Shown piece after piece: positions 45,179 to 56,151 of a stretch of 64,000 nt of DNA. Positions within the stretch are counted from its first letter, which is position 1. Each line of letters begins with the position of its first letter. A program made the translations under genes and the position numbers. Source of the stretch: Phoenix dactylifera (Eukaryota; Streptophyta; Magnoliopsida; Arecales; Arecaceae); assembly GCF_009389715.1 (NCBI RefSeq), contig NW_024068013.1, positions 186,001 to 250,000 of the forward strand. The letters are read 5' to 3'. The notes below the pieces were generated by a model, which saw only the letters and a program-made list of their open reading frames with translations, made no database searches and was not told where the DNA came from.

Positions 45179-46808
45179 TGCAAAAATAAAATTGCTCTCC
45201 CAAGTGCAGGAGAATCGCACAAGTAATATAACTCAGGAGTCCGAGGTCGATTTCTCAGGGAACGATCTATAGATTATTAGCGTAATTTTTAGATGTAATT
45301 TCTAGGTGATTTTCAAAAATTAAAAGCAGAGGATTAATAGATAATTAAACAAAGTTCAAGAATATAGAGAAGACTAGGGATCTGGAATCCTCCTTGACAA
45401 TATTACTTTCAATAAATAAACTCGGCGATTCTTGATTAAAGATTAATATGATAGAGTAGTTCTAATCATGGAGTATACAATCTGAAAACATGAATTCAAC
45501 ATCTGAGTATTTATCGTGCCGGTTACGTCTACGACAAATCAAACATCGAAACAATCCATGCATCAATATATATATAAACCATAAAAGATCCATCTAATAA
45601 ATAAATATTCAAGAATTCAAAACATACCAATGGATATAAAACAATTAGAATAAAAGTTTAGAGTATACTTGATGAAAGCAACATGGCAAGGATTCATCCA
45701 TCACCCTTTGCCAAAAGAGTTAGCAAGCTATTACAAACATCAACTCCCCTATTTTTTTTTCTTTTTCTTTTCCGAAACAGGGCATACCCTGTTTCTTTTT
45801 CTTTTTTTTCTTCTTCTTCTTCTTCCCACAAATCAGCCCCTCTGTTTTTCCGAATCAGAGCTCCCTTTCCCAGTCGAGAAGGCCCTTTTCATATAGATCG
45901 CCCCAGAGCCCATGGACAAGCTAGGATTCCCCTGATCGCGCGTGGAGAGGAGGTGACAACGGAGCGGATCCGGCGCTGATGGGTGCGACGCTTCACGGGA
46001 TGCTGGGGTCTTGGGCTCAGGCGGACGCTGTGGAGGAGATTGCGGGCGGATCCGGCGCTGAGGGGGTCTGATGCTGGTCCGGCACGTGAGGCAGGCTCGT
46101 GGAAGAAGAGGAGGCAGATAGCTGGGAGATTGAAATGGATGAGAGCTGCGGCAGGATCTTCGAACGCTGGGATCCTGGGACGCTGCTCACGGACGGCTGT
46201 AGGCGGGATCACATGCTGAAGAACGGACTCGGAATCTTTGAAACGGTGAGGGAGGCGGATGCTTGGGAGGTGATCGTGGCTGCTGTGGAGGAGCGTTGAT
46301 CGGGTTGTGAGGCTGAGAAGGAGGAGAACACGGACGAGACGAGTGCCGGAGGTGATCGCGGACGCGGACGACGTGCGGATGCTGGGAATGAACACGGGAG
46401 AATCACGCTGAGAGCTGGACGCGTGAATGGAGGAGGCGGACGCTGGGGGGTGATCGCGGTCAAGACGGGAAGGGAGCTGATCACTGGTGCGGATGGAATC
46501 AGGATGCTAGGATTGGGTGCGGGAGATCAGATCACAGATCCTAGCTCACGGACGGCTGGAAGCTTTAGTTGCATTACGGAATTTGGGGAGTCGCTTGGGT
46601 GCGCGGAAGAAGAGTCATAGACTCTGTTCTGCAGTTGGAAGGATGCATCCTTTTTAGATGAATTTATATAAAATAATGTTAAAAATTATAATAAGTGCTA
46701 AGGATAAAATATTAATCATGCAAATGTTAACATCTATTATTTATCATTATTTTGCTAGCATTAGGCTAAGTTAATTGGTACTTAGATCGCACTTTTGTGC
46801 TCTCATCA
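45179..46808 (-). repeat. G1 5' LTR
   Basis: About 1630 bp; the right end matches window bases 1-337. The minus strand starts TGATGAGAGCACAAAAGTG and ends near ...TTTTTGCA. Only the outermost ~20 bp resemble the G2 LTR. ORFs on both strands at 45889-46620 are GC-rich U3-like sequence with no protein similarity that I recognise. Confidence 0.9.
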
Positions 46809-47995
46809 CAGCTCGCGATCGCAATCGCCCGTGGGATTGCCAAGGAGATCACCCACAGGATCACGATTGCGATCCCGATAGCAAGAAAAGAAGACGGGAC
46901 AATAACATAATTTCAAAATTTTATTTTATTTTTAATTAATATAAATATGATTTTTTTAACGGTGTTAGAACAAACGTTATATTAGGGTAGGGCATTTATA
47001 TAATAATAGTGTTTTATGATGGTATAGATACAAATATAAATTTTAAGAGGGTATTCACGCTAAATATTTAGAAGGATATCAATGCAAAAAAAATTTTTTT
47101 TTTAATATCAAGTTGAGTTCGAACTTAGATATTAAGATTCAATCAATCTTGAGTCAAGTTTCGAGCCTGAGTAATTCGAATTAAGTCGAACTCAAGCCTC
47201 TAGCTACTCGACTCGCCTCGGCTCGATTGCACCCCTCCTTGTTACAATCTACCTGAATGTTGATATTAACTTGTTGTAAGAATAAGTGCAAGAATATTAG
47301 TTGACTAGTACCTGATTTGAAAGCCCATGAAAATGTGCATATCCTTCTAATAATACTTGAGAATTGGATGCTGCGGTGCATATTGGCGTGGACTTTACCG
47401 TTGTCAATGCAACCACTTTATGATTAGCCATAGGCATGGGAGGTGATGATTTGGCTTCCTATATATTGCTTAGCATTTTGGATTAGAACTTCTACAGATC
47501 TGACGATATTCCAATTGTTAATTAAAGTAACCAGGATAATCTTGCTGTCTGTGTGGTTAGAGATAGTTAATGATTATAATCCTATATACGAATGCCAGTT
47601 AATTTCAGAATAAGGAAGAGCAAAATAAGTAGAATAAAATGGAGTGCATGCACCCCAAGTTACAACCGATAGGATATGTGGTAATTTATCTAGAAAAATT
47701 ATCTACGAATATATTCTTCCCTATAATTTCGATTATACTTACATCCGAAGATTTTCAACATTATTAGAGAATTCTGAAGAGATAACCGTGCATGGATAGG
47801 ATGGCCAAAAACCAGGGCGAAGCAAAGAGACAAGCTGTGCAAATGAATGGTGGTTTTTGCTGCTTACCATTGATTGGTTTTATAGTATTCATTAAGTTGA
47901 CCTCATGCATAGTTGATGCAATAGAGACAAGGATATAATAGGGGGCATTTAGTAGAAGATATGTGAAGGGAATTGATGATGGTATAAAGACTTTT
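46809..47995. other. Chromosomal flank, no gene seen
   Basis: G1 ends at 46808. AT-rich intergenic DNA. A stretch at about 47105-47235 with TCGAACTCAAG and CTCGACTCGCCTCGGCTCG resembles a common dispersed plant repeat, but its borders are not clear. Confidence 0.5.
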
Positions 47996-48467
47996 GGGAC
48001 TCGTTTGGTTCGCGGGAAAAGAAAGGGGGGAAGTGTGGTCAACGGGAAAGTAATGAGATGCCTCTTATTTAGTTGAAGTTTTCAAATGAGAGAGATGGAA
48101 AAGTTATATTCCCATGGGAATATAATTCCCACATTTCATGAGAAAGTCTTTTACATGAGAAACATGAGAAAGTTACTTTCCCATGAGGCGGGAATCACTT
48201 CATCTTTATTTTTTTTCCAAAAAGACCCTTCAGCATTAAAGAGGCATTAAAGACCTAATTTTTATTAAAGGTATAATAGAAATTACACATAATATTTCCA
48301 GGAAAGTGGATGATCAACCAAACATAAGTACTCTGAAAATCTGTCACTTTCCCATGTTTAACCAAATATGTCAAAAGTACATTCCTAGGCATTATCTTCC
48401 TAGGAATTTTCTTCCCAAGAATCATATTCCTAAGAGAAAAAATGCTTTTCGCGAATCAAACGAGCCC
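47996..48467. mobile_element. MITE-like element, about 470 bp
   Basis: Terminal inverted repeats GGGACTCGTTTGGTTCGCGG (47996 on) and CGCGAATCAAACGAGCCC (ending 48467) match at most positions. The interior is noncoding, with repeated TTTCCCATG/CATGAGAAAG inverted motifs. No clear TSD, so the superfamily is not assigned. Confidence 0.6.
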
Positions 48468-51400
48468 TTGGCTAATGGCCTTTAAGGGTGCATTGCACAA
48501 TGTCTTGTTCCCCGATTATTAAATGCTTCTAGGCATTTGGCTCAATTCCTTTATGGATATTATCTGCGTAATTATCTGTTTTGCTTAGACTAAGCTACCC
48601 ATCACGCTGATTTGGCATTATTTAGTTTAATAAGAGGTGCTTGGCGAGGACTCCATGCATGATGCCTTGAATGGAAAGCTGATATGCATAAATTACCAAG
48701 GTTACTAAGGTATGCGATTATTGGTCCAGGGAGCCCTGTCCATGAAATAGTTTTCCATCAAATCTCATGGATAGCTCTTTTTCTTTTTCTCTTTTTTTTT
48801 TCTTTGTTGTAGATATTGCTATCTCTTTTCCAACTTCATGCAGCCATTATCCTGTTCTATGAAAATATAAGAATATACCGCTAGCTCTCAAAGATGGAGA
48901 ACTTCAAACCAGTCAATACATGATACTGTTCCAGTGATAGAAATAATCATACATGTCAATAATATTGATCGAACATTGCTAATATGAGATTTTTCTGTGC
49001 AGGGTTTAATATTAAATATCTTGTATATTTATATACTACATTATTTTGATAACATTACCATAATACCATGTAAAAAGTAATATATTATGGCAATACTAAT
49101 AACATATTTTGGATGGTACACCTGCAAAAATAGGAGCATGTTAACATTAATATTAATAATAACCCTTAATTAAATAACATTCTATCTGGACTTATCCAAA
49201 TCAAAAAACAAAATTTGTCATGCCAAATGAATTTCCTAGGAGTGGATCGAAAAACCATTCCTAATTTCACTTCTTGTCAATTAAACATGGCCTGTGCAAT
49301 GCTAGGTAAGGAGGAACTTTCCTTGTGCCCTAGGTACTTAAACTATCCTATGCTAACCTCTCCGGTGACAATGATTAACTATTTAAAACTTGGTTTCTTT
49401 TTCTTAATAAACTCCGTCCCGAGCTACCAAACAAAATTTAAAAATATTCATAGACAATAAGAAGTACGGTATAAAATATAGGTGAATTTCTCCATATAGG
49501 AGAATAGGAGAAGTGGACTTTATGGAAAAGGTAAAATAGTAGGCAGTTGCTACGATGCTCTAATTTTTGTGCATAATTCATTTTCTAACTAATACTAATC
49601 TTTGTGTAATTGCAATATGGTGGCCAAGATGGATCATAGTTCAAATACTAGTAGCCGGACTAAATCAGTAATTAACAACTACAGTAATTAACATAATTAA
49701 AATAAAGTAGAAGGGCTATCTTGTATGAGACAGTGAAGAACTTTTTACTCATCCCCAGTTCCTGACTCCATATAGAGAAGAGGTAATGAAAGAGGTGATT
49801 GGGATGGTGTCAGAGGCAAGGTGAAGGTGCATGACCAAGGTTGAGGAATAGGGTAGAGAAGAATGAGAAACGGTTGTCATTTCCCGTAAGAGTATAAACA
49901 AGCCAAACATGAGCCAAGCTCAAGCTAGCTAACCTAATTTCAAGTGGAGCATGAGCTATTCACAATCAGTTTGTTTATGATTTTTTATGAAAAATTGAGA
50001 TTAGTTTGTAGTAATCAATCTAATTTAATTTAATTTTATAGTTACAATAATTCCATCTATATAATTTATATTAATCTGTACTAAATAATTATAAAATTAT
50101 TATATTACTATTTTATATAATATAATAATAAATAAAATAATATATAGTATATAAATTATTTTAATTATTATTTTGTGCTAATTCGAGCTGAACTCGTGCT
50201 AGCTCATGAATTGCTTGGACTATTTTCTAGCCTAACCGTAGGAGTAAAATATAGAAAAATAAATGGCAACCATCAATCTACCAATTGATTGCATGTTTAA
50301 TTTCATACATACTATCACTTAGACTAGGATTCAATTATTAATTTCAATAAAAAATAACAAAAAGTTACTATAACCAAACCCTAGATGGTAGTCTAATGAA
50401 GGAGGAGTCGCATGAATCTCTTCGCAATGGCTTCTTTATTAGACTTAAATTCTTTGAAGCCCTGCAGCCGATCAAGTTTACCATTTTGTTTCCACTAGAG
50501 GAAGCCAGGTTATTCGTTAGTTGATTCTTTTCATCCTGAATCACGAGGGCATTATATAAACTATTTTAAAGCATGTAATTTAATTGAATGGCCACAATGC
50601 CGAGTTAAGCTCTCAGAAGAAGGGCCACCCTCTTTCAAGGTGGAAAAAAAAAACACTCTCAGAGTGGAACACTACCTGCAGGTTTCCATGCTAACGAGGG
50701 GCATCCTCTTTATCTCCGCCAAAGTCCTCGGAGGCCTTTGAGGGAGAAGAAGAGCAAGCACCTCGGATTTCATCGCCGACTAATTAACAATCTGTTTCTG
50801 ATAATCCTCTCCAGTTGAAAAGATACTGCATAACTCTGCTCCTCATTTAGCTTGGTAAGATTGAAGGACTCGACAACTACTCTTAGTTGCCAAGCTAAAC
50901 GGAGCACATCCATATATTTATAGTAGGATAAAGGAGTTGAAGTGCTGTGCGCCAAGGCCATGGATTGTTCCCTCTAATCTCAGCCATTTCTATATTATTC
51001 TTTATCTTACCTGTTTAGGGCCACTTGTTTTTGAACTTCCATGATATAGATGGACTTTGATCATATATGGTGAAGGATGTTCTAGGTGATTGTTGTAGTA
51101 CTAGTAACTTCGATAGAATCAGTTCTTAACTGGGGTCGGCAGAAACTTGGATATCGAGTCACTAGGTGTCCATTCTTGTTCATGGGAAGACAAGATACAC
51201 TTCTAATGCACGTTCACTAGAGACTATATTCCTAGTTGATCTTGTTAATGAGATCTTATCCATAATCTAGAAAAGTGAGCGCAAGGTCAATTAGCATTTA
51301 GCTATAGCCCTGAATTTTTCGACAATGAATTGTTCCAAAGTATGACAAGATTTTGTAGACACTGAGGTGGGGCCAGAGCTAACCAATATCTTCGATTTGG

Positions 51401-51659
51401 GTGTTCCTGGCCGCATCATCCCCAGGGAGAATTGGTTCATGAGCTAAAGCTAGTGTCTAGTGGAGCCCAAGTGGCTTGTTCCCTTCACGTTGACTTGATG
51501 AAAAATATGTCAAACAACATTATTTTCTTTCTCTGAAAACAAAAAGTCGAGCACTAGAAGTTGCCCACAAGTTTTGGCACTTGTCTTCATCAGGTGAGGA
51601 ATACCAATATTCTCGTTAGTGGCACCTCTCATTTTCGTAAAAGATAAGATAATTTGTTG
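48468..51659. other. Intergenic region, no supportable gene
   Basis: AT-rich. 49890-50230 has weak inverted ends with AACATGAGCCAAGCTCAAG and GAGCTGAACTCGTGCTAGCTC, reminiscent of a small dispersed repeat. Short ORFs (49215-49460, 50770-50961) show no recognisable domain or codon bias. Confidence 0.5.
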
Positions 51660-52367
51660 GAGTATCTAACACGCCCCCGACCCTAGAATCACAATTCGAG
51701 GTATGACAGCCGCCGCATACTCACAGAGCTGGCCCTATAAGCATGCAAGATGTTCAACTTGCCAATGAATTCAATATAACCTGTGAACTATACAATTCAT
51801 ACATAGGAGATAGTGAATATTAGAATAAATAAACTATTAACCCAAAATATTGCATATATTATACACGCCACACAAGTCATACCACAGAGATTCTTCTAAA
51901 TTTTACAACCCTAAACTTTTAGTGTTTAAGTTATTTATACATCATTCGGAAAACATTATAATATACACACACTAATCAAACCAATTATACTATCTACAAG
52001 AACTGCATTGCCTCTAATATTTTTCTAAATGTCGATACTAGTCTAGAGTCTGGAACCTGGATCTGAAAAAATAGATGAAGATTATGAGATTCACAAGTTA
52101 GTAAGTAACATGTATACTTTATAAAACAAATTCAAGCCATATTAATAATGCGATTCCTTTAAATCATATGACATAGCATTTATTATCAACAATTTCCATG
52201 TTCTAAAATTGCATATTATCTTTTCAATAATATCAACAAAAAGAATCAATACATCATATTAGAGTCCAATATGGGCCATTATCATAACGTACTCATATTT
52301 ATATACTAGAATTCAGGTACCCAGTCCTTTTAGCTCTACAACCCTAATTGCAGCGCATGTATACCCC

Positions 52368-52527
52368 TATGGCTAAGGTATCACCATGATAACCCTTGTG
52401 GTGGGGTCACCACGAAGACCCCCATGATAGGGATCACCACGATCACTCCCATGCCAGGGTCGCAACACTATATCTCTATGGCAGGGTATCACCATGATCA
52501 CCCCCATGGTGGGGATCATTATACAAT
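52368..52527. repeat. About six imperfect 27-bp tandem repeats
   Basis: Consensus close to CATGGTGGGGATCACCATGATCACCCC. Units start near 52368, 52395, 52422, 52449, 52477 and 52504. The unit itself contains GGGGATCACC/GGTGATCCCC-like dyad symmetry. Confidence 0.8.
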
Positions 52528-52569
52528 CAAGTCCGAACTTATACATAGTTGCGCTAAGATTTAGATGAT

Positions 52570-52630
52570 ACATACATACATACATACATACATACATACA
52601 TACATACATACGTGCATATATATATATATA
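52570..52630. repeat. CATA microsatellite followed by TA repeat
   Basis: About ten CATA units, then CGTGCATATATATATATA. Confidence 0.95.
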
Positions 52631-52910
52631 ATTATAATTTAAGCATTTTTTTTTATGAAACTGCTTTGAAGTGTACCATCCAATATGCAATATTTATGAT
52701 TTTATATGCCTGATCCAATCATAATAGGTATCACCATCCAATTTAATTAACAGAACCAAAATCACTAGTTAATTATCCATATTTATAGAGATTTCATACG
52801 TGACTATATTTGAATTTATCATAATAATTTATACCATTTTGAATAATTTATATGACAAGAGTAACATGTAAATCAGACAGATAAAATATGGTTTGGACTA
52901 TTCTCATCAT

Positions 52911-53092
52911 GGAATAGCTTCCACGAGCTTATGCATGTAATAGTGTCCATGGGCTTACATGTACGATAGCTTTCAATGGTTTACATGTGGGCTAGCCTCC
53001 ACAAACTTATGTGTGGGATAGCCTTTACGGGTTTACATGTGGAATAGCCTCCACGGGCTTATGCGTGGGATAGGATCTACGAGCTTATGCAT
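52911..53092. repeat. Seven 26-bp tandem repeats
   Basis: Seven units all exactly 26 bp long, close to GGGATAGCCTCCACGGGCTT plus ATGCGT or ACATGT. Sequence divergence between units is high, but length is strictly kept. Confidence 0.9.
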
Positions 53093-53214
53093 GAAATTTC
53101 GTCAGTTATGGACTGGGTCATGATTTTGGTTAGTTCAAAGATGGAAAAATATTGCTATGAAACATGAAAATCAAGTTAATGAAAAATAGATGATATGACA
53201 TAAGAAACTGTTCC

Positions 53215-54194
53215 TCTGAAAGGTGGCTTGGAGCTGGCTGCCGACGAGATTGGTGCTATGAGGGCGGGGACTAGGCATTCAACCTCAGTGCCCTAGGTGC
53301 TGGTTGGATGAGACCGTGGACCACGCTCTATTTCAGTGCGAGCTAGCTAAGAGGATCTAGAGGCTCGTCGATATCCTGCTGAATGCTCGATGCCATTCGG
53401 GCCCCTTAATGCAGGCGCGTAGATGGTGAGCCACCACCCCTCAGACTCGGTACGTGGCTATAGTAGTGACTTATACTGCTTACCATATCTAGCTGATCAT
53501 GAATTTCTGGACATTTAGAAAGAAAAACCCTACACCTAGGTTCGTCGTGCAGTGGGCCCACGTATAGGTGGAGAAGATCACCCATGTAGGTCCATTGGAT
53601 GAGCCTTAAATAGCCCGAGGCATCTGAGGCTCTACATCTTCTCTTGTAGCACCACAGACGATGTTCTTCACCTAGGAGCCCTCGCCCATGAGTTTTCTCA
53701 AGATCAATTTCAATAGATGCGTGTTAGATGGTGGCATGGCGAGTGATGTAAGTTTCGCCATCAGAGGTCCGGACTCTAGGATAATTGTTACTGGTGGGTG
53801 CCAGATCTTCGACACTTTTATTCTAAGGGCAGAGCTGAGAGTGGCGTAAGCTGGTCTGGGTCATGCCCGACGTGTTATATGGGCCAGAGTAGTCTTGCTC
53901 GAGAGAGATTCGGCCATGGTGATCGGCTGGATCTAGGAGGCACTGTTGCATGGGTGGGTGTCACCCATTGCTCCGGGATATTTGGACCATGGTTAATGGT
54001 GACGTTGCCTTTCAGGCCGAGCATGTTTATAAAGAGATTAATGGAGCCACGGATTAGGTGGTCTTGTTTGTGGCCGATCACTCGAGAGAGGAGCCTGTGG
54101 GTTGGAAAAAGGGAGTTGCCTAGAGCACTCCAAGACTTGCTATTTTATAGCTTTTTTGCATATATCTATACTAGAAGTATATGAATTATCCACC

Positions 54195-54233
<39 letters not shown>
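53215..54233 (+). mobile_element. 5'-truncated LINE (L1-type) relic with poly(A) tail
   Basis: Translations around 53290-53345 show a zf-RVT-like CxxC...ETVDHALFQCELAKRI motif. 53700-53850 shows an RNase H-like domain (LDGGMASDV, GGCQIFDTF, LRAEL), both typical of plant L1 3' ends. Several in-frame stops. Ends in 37 A residues (54197-54233), 77 bp beyond the stop codon of the convergent PPR gene. Confidence 0.8.
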
Positions 54234-54237
<4 letters not shown>

Positions 54238-54310
54238 TACGTCCAAACAGACGAAGCACCAACAACAGGGACTAACCCCATCCAAAGCACAGCGTATTAA
54301 ATTCCCTTCT

Positions 54311-56146
54311 CTATTTCCTAGAGCTCTCATTAAACGCCCCAATTCCAGTGAGGTAGGCCTGGTCCTTGAGCTGCCACCACAGCAACTCCAACACCATCTC
54401 CAATCCAGCATCATAGACTTCCCCTGTCAAGAACTTCCTCACATTCCCTTCCACCTCCACCCAACTGCACCCTGGGGGCTTCTTCATCCCTCGGCTCCTC
54501 ATCAGTGCCCGCACCCTTGCCACTCCCTCCCACCTCCGAGCCTTCGCATATATGTTCGACAACAGCACATAGTTTCCGGCATTTTCTGGCTCCAACTCCA
54601 TCAAATGCCTCACTGCCTCCTCCCCAATCTCCACATTCGAATAACTCCGGCATGCACTCAAAAGTGCTCCCCAGACACCAGCGTTCCTTCGAACACCTGG
54701 AGGCATGTCATCAGTGATCAACCTATAAGCTTCATCGACCCATCCAGCCCGGCCGAGCAAGTCGACGACACACATGTAATGTTCGACGGTCGGAGCAATG
54801 CAGTACTCATCCTTCATCATTTGAAAGTATCCCCTCCCCTCGTCCACCATGCCAGCATGACTGCAAGCATTTAAAACCGAAACAAAACAGATGGCATCAG
54901 GCTTCAAACCGGCTTCTTTTAATTCATCAAACACTCCAATAGCATCCTTGCCGCGCCCATGAATGCCAAATCCAGCAATCATAGAGCTATAGCATATCAG
55001 GTCCTTCCGCTTCCACCCTCGAAACAAATCATATGCCCTGTCCAAATCTCCGCATTTGGAATGCAGATCGATGAGCGCAGCCACTGTGTGGCTGTTCAAT
55101 AGCTCGGCATGGCGATGGTCGATGTAGTTTTGGATCCAATTCGCCAAACTTCGAGACCCTGACTGGGCACACACAGAGACAATGGTTGCAATGGTGGCAT
55201 GGTTGGGCTCCACCTTGCATTGGCCAGTGGTGCTCAGCATGAGCTTGAAGAGATTCAGGGCTTCATCATTGAGTTCGGCATGCGAATAAGCCGAGATCAT
55301 CGCATTCCATGTAGCAACATCGCGCTTGGTCATCTCATCAAACATCGACCGAGCAGCCGATATATCCCCACACTTGCCATAGCCAGTGATCATGGCAGTG
55401 CTCGCCACTGGGCTCTTCTCTCCATTAGCTAATGCCGACTCAAAGATCTCGAGGGCAAAATCCATCTGACCCAACGCAGCGTAGCCACCAATCATCTCAA
55501 CCCATGTGAAAGTGTTCTTCTCGGGCATACTCTCGAATAAGCAACGGGCAGCCCCCATATCCCCGGCCTGGGCATACACGGCGATCATCGTATTCCAAGC
55601 TTGGACATCCTTCAGTCCATATCTAAGAATGTTATCAAACACCTTACGTGCTTCCACCAAGCACTTGCACCTTCCGTAGAAATCGATAAGAGTAGTCTGA
55701 ACACGAGCATCGAGCTGAAATCCATGCTTGAATGCATGAGCGTGAATCTGTCCTCCTTCATGCAAAGCCGATAATTGAAGACAAGCTTTTAATAGGGACG
55801 ACAAGGTGAATGTGAGAGGCTTTATCCCTGGCCTTCGGCTCATTTGGGTATACAATAATAGAGCCTCTTTCCAAGAGCTACTGCTATTTGACAGCGAATA
55901 GCCTCGGATTAAGGCGGTCCAGACGAAGACGTTGGGGTTGCGGACGGCGTCGGCGATGTCTCGGGCGTGATCCAAAAAGCCGAGCTCGGCTAACGTCCGG
56001 ACGAGCTTCGTGGCGACGAAGTCATTCTGGGACTGGCCGCTGGCCACGACGTGGGCGTGAACCTGCTTCAGCTGGCGGACACCTGCGCACCGCCGCACCA
56101 GCCCGACCACGCGCTCCTCCTCCGCTCGGCTCCAACGCCGCGCCAT
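54311..56146 (-). CDS. PLS-class PPR protein with E-type C-terminus (PPR-1)
   Basis: 611 residues, intronless. About a dozen pentatricopeptide repeats between residues 50 and 540 of alternating P, L and S types (VQAWNTMIAVYAQAGDMGAARCLFESMPEKN; VATWNAMISAYSHAELNDEALNLF; SVLNACSHAGMVDEGRGYFQMM). The E/E+-like tail is LLSNIYAKARRWEGVARVRALMRSRGMKKPPGCSWVEVEG. Such proteins bind specific organellar RNAs, often for C-to-U editing; no DYW deaminase domain is present. The start is fixed, because ATG at 56146 is immediately preceded by an in-frame TAG and the next Met is about 100 codons on. No clear transit peptide. GC-rich at the 5' end and AT-richer at 3'. Confidence 0.93.
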   Translation of the reverse strand: MARRWSRAEEERVVGLVRRCAGVRQLKQVHAHVVASGQSQNDFVATKLVRTLAELGFLDHARDIADAVRNPNVFVWTALIRGYSLSNSSSSWKEALLLYTQMSRRPGIKPLTFTLSSLLKACLQLSALHEGGQIHAHAFKHGFQLDARVQTTLIDFYGRCKCLVEARKVFDNILRYGLKDVQAWNTMIAVYAQAGDMGAARCLFESMPEKNTFTWVEMIGGYAALGQMDFALEIFESALANGEKSPVASTAMITGYGKCGDISAARSMFDEMTKRDVATWNAMISAYSHAELNDEALNLFKLMLSTTGQCKVEPNHATIATIVSVCAQSGSRSLANWIQNYIDHRHAELLNSHTVAALIDLHSKCGDLDRAYDLFRGWKRKDLICYSSMIAGFGIHGRGKDAIGVFDELKEAGLKPDAICFVSVLNACSHAGMVDEGRGYFQMMKDEYCIAPTVEHYMCVVDLLGRAGWVDEAYRLITDDMPPGVRRNAGVWGALLSACRSYSNVEIGEEAVRHLMELEPENAGNYVLLSNIYAKARRWEGVARVRALMRSRGMKKPPGCSWVEVEGNVRKFLTGEVYDAGLEMVLELLWWQLKDQAYLTGIGAFNESSRK

Positions 56147-56151
56147 CTATG
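56144..56151. promoter_or_regulatory. Abutting divergent start codons of PPR-1 and PPR-2
   Basis: The plus strand reads CATctATG: the complement of the PPR-1 start (56144-56146), two bases, then the PPR-2 start (56149-56151). No room exists for a conventional intergenic promoter. Confidence 0.85.

Larger units (their letters stand above)
1..46808 (-). mobile_element. G1: Athila-like Gypsy LTR retrotransposon, outermost layer of the nest (partial)
   Basis: Read on the minus strand: 5' LTR (45179-46808), primer-binding site (45151-45169), leader, gag (42287-44007), protease (41678-42286), RT/RNase H/integrase (pieces between 7070 and 1787), 3' noncoding region and the start of the 3' LTR (337-1). 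The rest of that LTR lies outside the window, so the TSD cannot be checked; the sequence abutting the visible end is CAGCT at 46809. The Athila call rests on the tRNA-Asp-type PBS, the DLGAS (not DSGA) protease motif and the gag architecture. The element is interrupted by a solo LTR and by G2, and carries several frameshifts and stops, so it is dead. Confidence 0.9.
51660..53214. repeat. LTR-like repeat relic with tandem arrays
   Basis: Starts with the CACGCCCCCGACCCTAGAATC-type sequence common at plant LTR edges and continues as noncoding AT-rich DNA holding three tandem arrays (listed separately). No coding region, PBS or paired LTR found, so classification is tentative. Confidence 0.45.

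Noticed and set aside
45889-46484. Overlapping ORFs of 90-170 codons in the G1 LTR
   Set aside because: They lie in a GC-rich LTR segment, are Arg/Ser-rich on both strands and have no similarity to known proteins.
52373-52690. 105-codon ORF over the 27-bp repeat and CATA microsatellite
   Set aside because: Product consists of repeat translations (MYVC and GDP units).
53798-54184. 128-codon ORF before the poly(A)
   Set aside because: It is out of the RNase H reading frame of the LINE relic and shows no motifs.
55888-56148. 87-codon Arg-rich upstream extension of PPR-2
   Set aside because: It begins at TTG, contains no ATG and is exactly antisense to the PPR-1 N-terminus, so it is a shadow of GC-rich coding sequence.
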